Positions 37,060-46,706 of a stretch of 51,263 bases of DNA are shown piece after piece. The translations under genes were made by a program, and so were the position numbers. Below the pieces are notes generated by a model. That model did no database searches. It had not been told where the DNA came from and saw nothing but the letters and a program-made list of their open reading frames with translations. This DNA is from a bacterium HR35 (GTDB taxonomy: Bacteria; Patescibacteriota; Minisyncoccia; UBA6257; HR35): assembly GCA_002898235.1 (NCBI GenBank), contig BEIL01000002.1, positions 1-51,263 of the forward strand, given 5' to 3'. The stretch's first letter is position 1, and every line of letters begins with the position of its first letter.

Positions 37060-38320
37060 AAAATTTTTATTTTTCTTTTTTCTGACTTTTAATGGAGTTT
37101 TTGCTTCTGAGCTTTATATTTCAGAAATAATGTATAATCCCAAAGGAAGTGATGATGGCAATGAATGGGTCGAAGTTGTTAATCTTTCGAGTGGTTTTAT
37201 AAAAATTTTTGGTGGTCGAAATGGTTGGCGATTTAATGATGGCGAAAATCATCTTTTTGAAGATTTAACTATAGAATTAGCTCCAGGAGAGGTTTTAGTT
37301 ATTGCTCAAAATAAAAATAAATTTTTAACAACCTATCCTTATTTCAATCAAAAATTAATAGAAGTTAAAAATATGAACTTAAAAAATAGCGGCGGAACTA
37401 TTAGTTTGTTTGATGAAAAGAAGAATTTAATAACTTTAAGAACTTACTCTAAAGATTGCGGTGGAGAAGAGAATGATTTTACTATTATTTTTTTGAATGA
37501 CCGGTGTTATGAAAATGAAGTCATTAAGGGTACTCCTGGAAAATATCCTGATATACCTAAAAAAGATAAAGACCATAAGGAAGAAAATAATCTTTCTTCT
37601 TCAACTCAGACAACAAATATTAAGGAAACATTAACTTCAACTCCTACTCCAACAAGTTCTTCACCTACTTTATCTGATTCTCAAAGTCAAAAATCAGAAG
37701 ATGAGGAAATTGGCTGTTTAGTAATAAATGAGTTTTTACCTAATCCTCAAGGAAGAGATGAGGCTAAAGAATTTGTAGAAATTTTCAATGACTGTTCTCA
37801 AGAAATTAATTTAACAGGCATTTTGTTAAAAATAGGCAGATATAAAATTAAGCTTGAGGGAAAAATTAAAGGACAAGAATATTTAGTAATTTCTAATGCT
37901 GATAAAAATTTTTTTATTAGAAATACTAAAGAAACACTTGAATTAATTAAAAACAATAATGTTTTTTATCGAATTTCTTATAACGGCAAAGCTCCCGAAG
38001 GACTTTCTTTTTCTCGAGTTGAAGAAGAATGGGGCTGGACTGAACCAACTCCCGGTAAAGAAAACAAAGCTTCTTTTATTGATTTAGCTTCAATTAGAGA
38101 AAATAATAAGGAAGATAATAGTTATAATCCTGATTATGTTTTTAAAACTGACGATCAAAAAACTCCATCTAATTTTATTGAAAAAAGTCAATTGGCTGAA
38201 TTAAATTTAACTACTAATAATAACTATTTTCCAGATAAGATCAATCTTTTTCTTCTTTTCTTTTCTTTACTTTTTATTCTAACTTTAATTTTCCTTTTTG
38301 TTTTTTTATTTAAGTTTTAA
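37046..38320 (+). CDS. Secreted/surface protein with two lamin-tail-like domains and C-terminal TM anchor
   Basis: Signal peptide 'MLDFKKFLFFFFLTFNGVFA', LTD motifs 'LYISEIMYNPKGSDDGNEWVEVVN' and 'LVINEFLPNPQGRDEAKEFVEIFN', T/S/P linker, C-terminal hydrophobic helix. Confidence 0.78.
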   Translation: MLDFKKFLFFFFLTFNGVFASELYISEIMYNPKGSDDGNEWVEVVNLSSGFIKIFGGRNGWRFNDGENHLFEDLTIELAPGEVLVIAQNKNKFLTTYPYFNQKLIEVKNMNLKNSGGTISLFDEKKNLITLRTYSKDCGGEENDFTIIFLNDRCYENEVIKGTPGKYPDIPKKDKDHKEENNLSSSTQTTNIKETLTSTPTPTSSSPTLSDSQSQKSEDEEIGCLVINEFLPNPQGRDEAKEFVEIFNDCSQEINLTGILLKIGRYKIKLEGKIKGQEYLVISNADKNFFIRNTKETLELIKNNNVFYRISYNGKAPEGLSFSRVEEEWGWTEPTPGKENKASFIDLASIRENNKEDNSYNPDYVFKTDDQKTPSNFIEKSQLAELNLTTNNNYFPDKINLFLLFFSLLFILTLIFLFVFLFKF

Positions 38321-38899
38321 GACATCAAATTTGAAGTTTTTATAGTTAGCAATTAATCTTTCTAAAGATTCAGTTTCAATTTTTTTGTTTAATTTTTGAG
38401 TAACTTCAAAAAATTTAGAATGATTAATTTTAACGCCCCACAAAGAAGGTTCGAAAACTCCTTGAAAATAACTTTCACCTAAAACAATTTTTTCGCTAAT
38501 AAAGTAAGGTGAATGATGGAAATTATTTAAAGTTTCTATTCCTAAAAGAATATAGGCAGAAGCTAATTTTAATTTTTGATTTTCATTTAAAATTTCACTC
38601 GAAGCTACAAACATTTGAGGAGTAATTTTTGTTTCTAATTTTTCAATTGACGAATCATCGGCTAAGGAATGAAAGAAATCATGAAGCAAAAGAAAAATAA
38701 TTGACCATTTTTCAATTTCTTCTTTTGAAAGCTCGTTTAATTCGAAATAACCTTTAACTTTGTTAATATTTTTTAAAGAAGCCAGAAAAAATTTAGCCTC
38801 CTCTTTGGGTATGAAATTAAAATTTAAATCTAAGCTTCCTTTTTCTGAATTGGAAATAATGTTTAGAAGAAAGTCTTTTATTGAAGTTGAGTGTCTCAT
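38306..38899 (-). CDS. Hypothetical protein
   Basis: 197-aa ORF convergent with the LTD protein; no recognised family. Confidence 0.6.
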   Translation of the reverse strand: MRHSTSIKDFLLNIISNSEKGSLDLNFNFIPKEEAKFFLASLKNINKVKGYFELNELSKEEIEKWSIIFLLLHDFFHSLADDSSIEKLETKITPQMFVASSEILNENQKLKLASAYILLGIETLNNFHHSPYFISEKIVLGESYFQGVFEPSLWGVKINHSKFFEVTQKLNKKIETESLERLIANYKNFKFDVLKLK

Positions 38900-38910
38900 T
38901 TTTTAAAACT

Positions 38911-39011
38911 AAAAAGACCCCCTTTGTGGGGGCCTTTTCTTTTTGTTTTTATTTAATTTTTCGCCTTTTATTAAAAAAAAGAAAAGGCCCCCAACTTCTT
39001 TTGAAATTGGG
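38911..39011. promoter_or_regulatory. Overlapping competing hairpins: candidate attenuator/terminator in the leader of the 38306..38899 gene
   Basis: CCCCC(TTTGT)GGGGG at 38918-38932 shares its GGGGG arm with a longer inverted repeat GGGGGCCTTTTCTTTTT (38928-38944) / AAAAAGAAAAGGCCCCC (38976-38992); third hairpin 38991-39011. Confidence 0.6.
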
Positions 39012-39190
39012 AAACCTTTGTTAAATTAATAATCAAGCAATAACTTCTACTCATTTTTATTAACCAATATTTTAACAACTAGTTTTTTAAAAGTCAAGTT
39101 GTTTTCCACAAGCAATTTAAAAAATTTTCATTTAGGTTTTAAAATAGAAATCAATTAAGGGTCGAATTAATGTTTTTTATTTTAAATTAA

Positions 39191-39874
39191 ATGAACCAAC
39201 CTCTAAGTTTGGTCGATGTTTTAAATAATTATCTCTTATCTCTCTATCCCACCCTCTTAAATAGTTTCTTTAATCTTCTTTTAGCATTGGTTGTTATTTT
39301 TGTTGGTTGGCTTGTTAGTTATTTTTTTAAATTATTAGTAGAATTAGTTTTCGAGAGAGCAAAATTTAAAGAACTTTTAACTAAAGCTAACTTAGCTCAA
39401 TACTTTGAGGATTTTTCCTTCGAAGAAAGAGCTTCTAAAATTTTAGGCGATGCTGCCTTTTGGTTCGTTTTTCTTATTTTCTTAATGACAGCTACTGATA
39501 TTTTAGGCTTAAATGTAGTAACCTCCTTTTTGAAGGATTTACTTTACTTTATTCCTAAAGCTATTACAGCTGCTTTAGTTGTTTTAGCCGGTTTTATCTT
39601 TGGTGATTTAATTAAAAAAATTGCTTATGGATTTTTTAAGGGATTTGAAAGAAAAAGTGCAGATTTTTCTTCTTCAATAATTAAATGGTCTATTGTAGTT
39701 TTCTCTTTGGTTACAGCTTTAAATGTTTTAGGAATAGCTAATGAAATTATTAATACTTTGCTTTTTGGTTTTGTTCTCTTTTTTGGTTTAGCTGGTGGTT
39801 TAGCTTTTGGTTTAGGTGGCCAGGATTTAGCCCGAGAAGTATTAGAAAGCTTGAGAAATAAATTTCGTAAATAA
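39191..39874 (+). CDS. Mechanosensitive-channel-like TM-helix protein
   Basis: Repeated 'ALVVIFVGWLVSYFFKLLVELVFERAKFKELL' / 'ALVVLAGFIFGDLIKKIAYGF' and 'FGLAGGLAFGLGGQDLAREVLESLR'. Confidence 0.72.
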   Translation: MNQPLSLVDVLNNYLLSLYPTLLNSFFNLLLALVVIFVGWLVSYFFKLLVELVFERAKFKELLTKANLAQYFEDFSFEERASKILGDAAFWFVFLIFLMTATDILGLNVVTSFLKDLLYFIPKAITAALVVLAGFIFGDLIKKIAYGFFKGFERKSADFSSSIIKWSIVVFSLVTALNVLGIANEIINTLLFGFVLFFGLAGGLAFGLGGQDLAREVLESLRNKFRK

Positions 39875-39875
39875 A

Positions 39876-39904
39876 TTGACTTAAATAAAAATTTTAGCTA
39901 TAAT
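39876..39904 (+). promoter_or_regulatory. sigma70-type promoter of the 23S-5S operon (TTGACT - 17 bp - TATAAT)
   Basis: TTGACT 39876-39881, TATAAT 39899-39904, exactly 17-bp spacer, upstream of 23S leader. Confidence 0.8.
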
Positions 39905-39994
39905 ATTATTTAAATAGAATTGGCGCTAAATTTTAGTTTGTCTTAATAATTGATGAAGAGAATTTTTGTTGCTTTAAAAGAAAACTAAAAATTT

Positions 39995-40046
39995 AAGAAA
40001 GATATGATTAATGTTGAGACAATAGTTAAGGGTTGATCAAAGAAAA
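39995..40046 (+). repeat. Left arm of about 50-bp 23S precursor processing stem
   Basis: Near-perfect complement of 43785..43836 (aagaaag..atgattaatgttgagacaata..gttaagggttgatcaaagaaaa). Confidence 0.93.
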
Positions 40047-42105
40047 GGTTACGGGCTAAGGGTGGATGCCTTGGGAGGAGGTGGCGATGAAGGACGCGGC
40101 TAGGCTGCGAAAAGCCTGGGGGAGGCGCCTAGCAGCCGTTGATCCCAGGATTTCCGAATGGGGTAACCTGTCCTAACGATAAGTTAGGACATCCAGAGGG
40201 ATTAGCTCCTCTGGAGGCGGACCCGGGGAAGTGAAACATCTCAGTACCCGGAGGAAAAGATACCAATTCGGTATTCCCTGAGTAGCGGCGAGCGAAAAGG
40301 GAAAAGCCCAAACGCGAGCTCCATAAGGAGCAAGCGGGTTAAAGGGCCAAAGCGTTCTCTTTAAAAAAGTTTTTGATCCTGGTGCATGGGATCAAACTTT
40401 TTTAAAGAGAGGTAGGGTTACAAAAGAAATCGTTAGCCGAAAGCGCTGGAAAGCGCTGCCAAAGAGGGTGAAAGCCCCGTAGGCAAAAACGATTTCTCCC
40501 TACTGCTTTGGTTCCTGAGTACCCCGAGGAATGATAACCTTGGGGGAAATTGCCGGAACCAACCGGTAAGGCTAAATACACCTCCTCACCGATAGTGCAC
40601 CTAGTACCGCGAGGGAAAGGTGAAAAGCAGGCCGGAAGGCCGGTGAAATAGAACCTGAAACCCTTAGCCTACAAAGAGCACAAGCCCGTAAGGGTGAGTG
40701 CGTGCCTATTGAAGAATGAGCCGGCGAGTTTGGGATGCTCGCTTGGTTAAGGCCAGTCAAGGCCGAAGCCAAAGGGAAACCGATTTGGTCTGAAAAGGGC
40801 CAAATTAAGTGGGCATCCCAAGACCCGAAGCCAGACGATCTACCCGTGGCCAGGGTGAACTTCACCGAAAGGTGGGGGGAGGCCCGAACCCGTGGGTTTC
40901 GCAAAACCTTGGGATGAGCTGCGGGTAGGAGTGAAAAGCTTATCGCGTCTGGGAATAGCTGGTTCTCCCCGAAATAGCTTTAGGGCTAGCGGACGTTAAT
41001 AGCCTCTTGGAGGTAGAGCACTAATAAGTTGGTAAAGGGCGAAAGCCCAGCCAACTTATTAAACTCCGAATTCCAAGAGGTGTTCCGTCTAGTCAGCCCA
41101 TGGGGGATAAGCTCCATGGACAAGAGGGGAACAACCCAGATTCCCAGCTAAGGCCCCAAAATCCCAGCTAAGTAGGAAAGGTAGTATCTCTCCTATGACA
41201 ACTAGGAGGTTGGCTTAGAAGCAGCCATCCTTTAAAGAGTGCGTAACAGCTCACTAGTCGAGGAGAGATGCACCGAAACATTTACGGGTTTAAGCTGGGT
41301 GCCGAAGCTGGAATCTAGGAAGCTTTTTGCTTCCTAGAGGTAGGGGAGCATTCCATTCGCGTTGAAGGTCCATCCGCGAGGAGGACTGGAGCGAATGGAA
41401 GAGAGAATGCCGGCATGAGTAACCGCAAATCGCCTGAGATGGGCGATCGCCGTAAGGGCAAGGTTTCCTTGGCAATGGAAATCAGCCAAGGGTTAGGCGG
41501 GACCTAAGGTAAACCCGAAAGGGGTAGTCGATGGATAGCCGGTTAATATTCCGGCCCCACTCTTTGATTCCGATGGGGTGACGAGGGATATAAGGAGAGG
41601 AGAGGTAATGGTTACTCTTCTTCCTTAAACTAGAGGGCGAGGTAGAGCAAATCTCTACCTCTAGGGTCAAGAGCCCAGCCCTCGATTAAGGAAGGAAGTC
41701 TTCTTTTAGAAGACAACCTCTCCGAAGAGCCCTCCAAGAAAAGCCTCTAAGGATAAATCAAAGAGTGCCCGTACCGGAAAACCGACACAGGTGCCCGAGG
41801 CGAGTAGCCTAAGGCGAACGGGTGATCCCTCCTCAAGGAACTCGGCAAAAAAGCGGGCGTAACTTCGGGAGAAGCCCTCCCTGTAGTATGCCAAAAGCAT
41901 ACTCCAGGGCGCAGCGAACGTCTCCCTGGCGACTGTTTACCAAAAACACAGCTCCCTGCTTAACTGGTAACAGGAAGTATAGGGGGTGACGCCTGACCGA
42001 TGCCGGAAGGTTAAAGCATCAGGGTAGTTACTGAAGTAGCTTAGCTATTTCAGTAACTGCTCATGGTGCTAAGCCCCGGTCAATGTCGGCCCTAACCCTG
42101 AGGGT

Positions 42106-42836
42106 TGATCCAAAGCGGATTGGGCCCTCATAAAATCCAGCTATATGCTGGGACACCTCGATAGTCGGTCATTACCGAGTTTTAACTTGCTAAGCCAAAA
42201 GTCCCAAGATGGGCTAGCTTAGCGAGAAGGTGAAAAAATGATACGTAGAGGCAACCAGCAGGAAAGGCTTTCTACTAGAGATAGGCTTGGGTATTTTTTA
42301 GCAGGCTTTGTTGAAGGAGAAGGAAGTTTCACGGTTCAAGTAAGGTTTCATCCTGGAACCAAATTTGGTATAGCAATTGATCCTGAGTTTTACTTATACC
42401 AACACCAGAAAAGAAAAAAAATTTTAGAACTTGCTCAAGAATTCTTTCAAACAGGTAAAATATGGAAAAAACCTGGAACAGAAAATGTGCTGGTTTATGG
42501 TATAAAATCAAGAAGAAGTATAATCGAAAAAGTTGTGCCTTTTGTTGAAAAATATTTGCTACCTTATACTTCAAGAAAAGAGCAAATAGAATTTTTTTTA
42601 AATGTTTTGAAAATGCTTGAAGAAAAAAAGCATCATACAAAAGAAGGAATTTTGGAAATTGTTGATTATCTCTATTCTACAGAAAGAAAATTTAAAATAC
42701 CCAAGTCTACACTAGTAGAAAGAATCCTCAGAGGCCATACGCTGGACAGGTCATAAAGGAAAATATAGGGAACTAAGATTGTCCTTTATGGCCTGAAGAT
42801 ATGGTCCAGCCCCTATGGTGACATAGGGATAAGCTG
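42106..42836 (+). mobile_element. Group I intron in 23S rRNA at the E. coli U1923-equivalent site
   Basis: P1: 5' exon GAGGGU pairs with IGS GCCCUC (terminal U.G wobble). P10 pairing of 3' exon CCGA with UUGG. Core 'atccagctatatgctggga' and 'gaagatatggtcc'. P9 CCCUAUG-GUGA-CAUAGGG. Terminal omega-G at 42836. Confidence 0.9.
42238..42756 (+). CDS. LAGLIDADG homing endonuclease encoded inside the 23S group I intron
   Basis: 'LGYFLAGFVEGEGSF' LAGLIDADG motif; 172 aa, a single such motif recognised. Confidence 0.92.
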   Translation: MIRRGNQQERLSTRDRLGYFLAGFVEGEGSFTVQVRFHPGTKFGIAIDPEFYLYQHQKRKKILELAQEFFQTGKIWKKPGTENVLVYGIKSRRSIIEKVVPFVEKYLLPYTSRKEQIEFFLNVLKMLEEKKHHTKEGILEIVDYLYSTERKFKIPKSTLVERILRGHTLDRS

Positions 42837-43329
42837 CCGAAGGTAGCGCAATTCCTTTCCGGGTAAGTTCCGGAGCGCATGAAAGGCGTAACGACTGGGG
42901 AACTGTCTCGAGGAGGGGCCCGGTGAAAATGCAATCCCCGTGAAGATGCGGGGTGCGGGCAACGGGACGGAAAGACCCCGGGAGCTTTACTGGGCTCACT
43001 CATTGGTTTTGGTTAGATGATGCATAGTGTAGCGGGGAGGCTATGAAGCTCTGCTTTCGGGCAGAGTGGAGCCGTCAATGGAACACCCGCCTTCATCTAG
43101 CTGAAACCTAACCCATTTAGCTAAAATGGGAACAGTGAGTGGGGGCCAGTTTCACTGGGGCGGTGGCCTCCTAAAAAGTAACGGAGGCGTCCAAAGGTCG
43201 GCTTGTCCTGGATGGAAACCAGGATGAAAGTGTAAAGGCAAAAGCCGGCCTGACTGCAAGGCTGACAAGCCGAGCAGAGGCGAAAGCCGGGCTTAGTGAC
43301 CCGACGGCCCTTTTTGGAAAGGCCGGAGA

Positions 43330-43364
<35 letters not shown>

Positions 43365-43481
43365 GTGTGGCCCGAGAGTCCACATCGACGGCCACGCTCG
43401 GCACCTCGATGTCGGCTCACCCTAGCGCGGGGCTGAAGAAGGTCCCAAGCGTCGGGCTGTTCGCCCGTTAAAAGGGTACGT

Positions 43482-43516
<35 letters not shown>

Positions 43517-43784
43517 CATATCTGTTGCCCGCGTTTGGAAGCCTGAGGGGAGCTGGTCCTAGTACGAGAGGACCGGACTGGGGCAGCCTCTGGTGTACCA
43601 GTTGTTCCTCCAGGAGCATCGCTGGGTAGCTATGCTGCCACGGGATAAGCGCTGAAAGCATCTAAGCGCGAAACCCACCCCAAGATTAGGCTTCCTTTAT
43701 TAGCCCCCAGGAAGATCACCTGGTTGATAGGCCCCTACTGGAAGCTCGGCAACGGGTTGAGGTTAGGGGTACTAATGGGCAAAA

Positions 43785-43836
43785 TTTTCTTTGATCAACC
43801 CTTAACTTATTGTCTCAACATTAATCATTCTTTCTT
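43785..43836 (+). repeat. Right arm of 23S precursor processing stem
   Basis: Reverse complement matches 39995..40046 apart from small indels. Confidence 0.93.
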
Positions 43837-43845
43837 TAAAAAATT

Positions 43846-43962
43846 CCCCGGTGGCCGTATGTCCGAACTGGAACCACCTCTTTACATTCCGAACAGAAAG
43901 GTGAAACGGTTCGGAGCCGATGGTAGTGCCCAATAAGGGTGCGAGAGTAGGTGCTGCCGGGG
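43846..43962 (+). rRNA. rrf: 5S rRNA
   Basis: 'ccccggtggccgtatgtccgaactggaaccacctctttacattccgaacagaaaggtgaaacggttcggagccgatggtagtgcc...gtgctgccgggg' with closing terminal stem. Confidence 0.94.
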
Positions 43963-43985
43963 TTTTTAGTTTAAAATAAAATTTA

Positions 43986-44744
43986 ATGAACTCAAGATTT
44001 TTCAAACAATTAAAAATTGCTTTTTTATTTTTCTTCCCCATTTTTATCTTTTTGGGTTTTAAAATTGTTCCTTTATTTTTAACTCCCCCTTCTTGTTTTG
44101 ATAATAAAAAAAATCAAGGAGAAATTGGTATTGATTGTGGAGGCCCTTGTCCTCCTTGTGAAATTAAATCTCTTCAACCTTTAACTATTTCTTCTTTGAG
44201 GAAAATTAAATATCCCGATGGAAGTTATGATTTAGCTGCTAAAGTTTTTAATCCTAATGAAAAATGGGGACTTAAGGAAATTGCTTATTCATTTGTTTTG
44301 TTTGACGAAGAAGGAAAAAAAATTTATGAAACTTCAAAAGAAAAATCAATTATTTATCCTAATGAAACTCGATGGCTTATTCTTCAGAATTTAAAACTTC
44401 CAGACTTTTCTTCTTTTAAACTTAATTTAGAAATCGATAATTATAATTGGCAGCCCATGGAAAATAATTTTTCTCCTCTTTATCTTGTTTATTATGAGCC
44501 AACTTTTGAAAAAACATCTTTTGGAAGTTATCACATCTTTTTTAATGTTTATAATAAATCAATATATGATTTTGATAAAGTCGAAGCTATTGTTTTTATT
44601 TATGATGAAAACCAGGAAATTATTGCTTTAAACCGGGTAAATTTTAAAATAAACCATGATACAATAGAAAAAGTAGAGTTTATTAATAATACTCTCGATA
44701 AAGAACCAAAAGGTCTAGAAATTTTTTTTCAACTTAATCAATGA
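43986..44744 (+). CDS. Conserved hypothetical membrane-anchored protein with CxD..NQGE..DCGGxCxxC motif
   Basis: N-terminal TM then 'CFDNKKNQGEIGIDCGGPCPPC'. Confidence 0.75.
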   Translation: MNSRFFKQLKIAFLFFFPIFIFLGFKIVPLFLTPPSCFDNKKNQGEIGIDCGGPCPPCEIKSLQPLTISSLRKIKYPDGSYDLAAKVFNPNEKWGLKEIAYSFVLFDEEGKKIYETSKEKSIIYPNETRWLILQNLKLPDFSSFKLNLEIDNYNWQPMENNFSPLYLVYYEPTFEKTSFGSYHIFFNVYNKSIYDFDKVEAIVFIYDENQEIIALNRVNFKINHDTIEKVEFINNTLDKEPKGLEIFFQLNQ

Positions 44745-45718
44745 AAACAGTTTTAACTGGTATTAAACCTACAGGAGAAATCCATTTAGGGAATTATTTA
44801 GGAATGGTTCAACAACTTAGCGATCTTCAGGAAAAACATAAAAGCTTTTTGATGATTGCTAATTTGCATGCCCAAACAGTTCCTTATAATCCTAAAGAAT
44901 TAACTGATTTGACATTTGAATTAGTCTCTTCTTTAATAGCTTTAGGCATTAAACCTCAAAAAACTACTATTTTTCTTCAATCAGATAATCCTTACCATCC
45001 TTATTTATCTTGGATTTTAGGTTGTTTAACTTATTTAGGTGAGCTTCAGAGAATGCATGAATTCAAAGAACAAAGCGAAAGATATAAAAAAGAAGGTGTA
45101 GGTTCAGGAATTTTAATGTATCCGGTTTTGATGGCAGCTGATATTTTGCTTTATAATGCTGATCTTGTTCCAGTTGGTGAAGATCAAAGACAACATCTTG
45201 AACTCACTCGAGAAATAGCTAGAAGATTTAATAACCGTTTTGGAAAAATTTTTAAAATTCCAGAAGCTTTAATTCCTAAAGAAACTTATAAAATTATGAG
45301 CCTTTCAAATCCACTTAAAAAAATGTCAAAATCATTGCCTGAAGGATGTTTGGAAATTTTTGCTCCTGAAAAAGAAATTGAAGAAAAAATTATGAAAGCC
45401 ATTACTGATTCAGGAAAAGAAATAAAATATGATCCTCAAAATAAACCTGGGATTAGCAATCTAATGATTATTTATAAATACCTTACTGGCAAAACTTTAG
45501 CAGAAATTGAAAATGAATTTCAAAATGTTTCTTATGTGGATTTCAAAAAAGAAATTGTTAAAGCTTTTTTAGAACATTTTTCTCAAGCTAGAGCTTTGAA
45601 AAGAAAAATAAAAAAGAAAGATGTTTTAGAAATTTTGAAGGCGGGAAAAGAAAAAGCAATCAAAACTTCAACTCCTTTAATTGAAAAAATAAAAAAAATC
45701 ACTGGCTTAAAAGTTTGA
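44741..45718 (+). CDS. trpS: Tryptophanyl-tRNA synthetase
   Basis: 'TGIKPTGEIHLGNYLGMV', 'YPVLMAADILLYNADLVPVGEDQRQHLELTREIARRFN', 'KKMSKS'. Confidence 0.96.
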   Translation: MKTVLTGIKPTGEIHLGNYLGMVQQLSDLQEKHKSFLMIANLHAQTVPYNPKELTDLTFELVSSLIALGIKPQKTTIFLQSDNPYHPYLSWILGCLTYLGELQRMHEFKEQSERYKKEGVGSGILMYPVLMAADILLYNADLVPVGEDQRQHLELTREIARRFNNRFGKIFKIPEALIPKETYKIMSLSNPLKKMSKSLPEGCLEIFAPEKEIEEKIMKAITDSGKEIKYDPQNKPGISNLMIIYKYLTGKTLAEIENEFQNVSYVDFKKEIVKAFLEHFSQARALKRKIKKKDVLEILKAGKEKAIKTSTPLIEKIKKITGLKV

Positions 45719-45744
45719 CTTTACTTCATTTTTTGTGTTAAAAT
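45715..45744 (+). promoter_or_regulatory. Candidate promoter of rplJ-rplL (TTGACT - 18 bp - TAAAAT)
   Basis: TTGACT 45715-45720; TAAAAT 45739-45744. Confidence 0.5.
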
Positions 45745-45756
45745 TTAGATTAATTA

Positions 45757-45812
45757 AAGCCGAAGACAGGAGGGGCCTTAAGGCTTAAAACTTAATTACC
45801 CTCCCGAGGCAA
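45757..45812 (+). promoter_or_regulatory. Ribosomal protein L10 leader-like RNA
   Basis: 'gccgaagacaggagggg...taccctcccgaggc' hairpin immediately upstream of rplJ. Confidence 0.65.
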
Positions 45813-45814
45813 AA

Positions 45815-46315
45815 ATGAGAAAAGAAAAAAAACAAAAAATTATTACTGATTTAAAGCAAAAATTCGAGACTTCTTCAGCCTACGCTCTTTTTAGTTTACT
45901 TAACTTATCGGCAGAAAATTTAGAATTTTTAAGAAGAGAAGCTAAGAAAAATAGCGGTTTAGTTCAGGTAGTTAAAAAAACATTAGTTTATAAAAGTAAT
46001 CCCGAATTTTCTTTTAGCGATGAAGAACTTAAAGAACCATTTGCTTTTCTTTGGTCATTTGATGAAGATTTAAAAGCTTTTAAAGTTTTGAATCAAATCA
46101 AAAAACAGGAAATAGAAATAAAAGTTTTAGGAGGTTATTTTGCTAAAAGAAAACTTACTCCCAATGATGTTTGGGAATTGGCTAATCTTCCTTCTAAAGA
46201 AGAGCTCTTAGCTAAACTTCTTTCTCGATTAAATTCACCACTTTTTCATTTAAATCTAACTTTAAATTCACCTTTAAAAAATTTAATTTTAGTTTTGTCG
46301 GCTATTAAAAAATGA
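45815..46315 (+). CDS. rplJ: 50S ribosomal protein L10
   Basis: 'KKQKIITDLKQKFETSSAYALFSLLNLSAENLEFLRREAKKNSGLVQVVKKTLVYKS'; followed by rplL. Confidence 0.9.
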   Translation: MRKEKKQKIITDLKQKFETSSAYALFSLLNLSAENLEFLRREAKKNSGLVQVVKKTLVYKSNPEFSFSDEELKEPFAFLWSFDEDLKAFKVLNQIKKQEIEIKVLGGYFAKRKLTPNDVWELANLPSKEELLAKLLSRLNSPLFHLNLTLNSPLKNLILVLSAIKK

Positions 46316-46326
46316 TCTAATTAAAA

Positions 46327-46704
46327 ATGTCTGACAAAATCCAACAAATCATCCAAATGATTGAAAACTTAACAGTCGTCGAATTAAACGAATTAGTAAA
46401 GGCTTTAGAAGAAAAATTTGGAGTTTCAGCTGCTGCTTTTGTAGCGGCTGCTCCAGTTCAAGCTCCTGCCCAAGCTGAAACTCAAACCGGTGGGACAGTT
46501 GAAGTTGTTTTAGTTGATGCTGGAGCTAATAAAATTAATGTGATTAAAGTTTTGCGTGAACTAAATCCCAATATGTCTCTTAAAGATGCTAAAGATGCTG
46601 TTGATAATCCTCCTTATAAAGTAGCTTCAGGAATTGAAAGAGCTAAAGCTGAAGAGATTAAGAAAAAATTTGAACAAGCTGGAGCTAAGGTTGAGATTAA
46701 ATAA
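46327..46704 (+). CDS. rplL: 50S ribosomal protein L7/L12
   Basis: 'LVKALEEKFGVSAAAFVAAAP', 'INVIKVLRELNPNMSLKDAKDAVDNPPYKVASGIERAKAEEIKKKFEQAGAKVEIK'. Confidence 0.96.
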   Translation: MSDKIQQIIQMIENLTVVELNELVKALEEKFGVSAAAFVAAAPVQAPAQAETQTGGTVEVVLVDAGANKINVIKVLRELNPNMSLKDAKDAVDNPPYKVASGIERAKAEEIKKKFEQAGAKVEIK

Positions 46705-46706
46705 AA

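Noticed and set aside
39102-39110. TTTTCCACA DnaA-box-like site upstream of 39191
   Set aside because: Single near-match in AT-rich DNA with no cluster; not enough for an origin call.
42329-42640. Antisense ORF within the LAGLIDADG gene
   Set aside because: Opposite strand of a well-supported homing endonuclease ORF; no family signature.
43724-44041. ORFs 43724..43936 (+) and 43802..44041 (-)
   Set aside because: Overlap the 23S 3' end, the processing stem and 5S rRNA.
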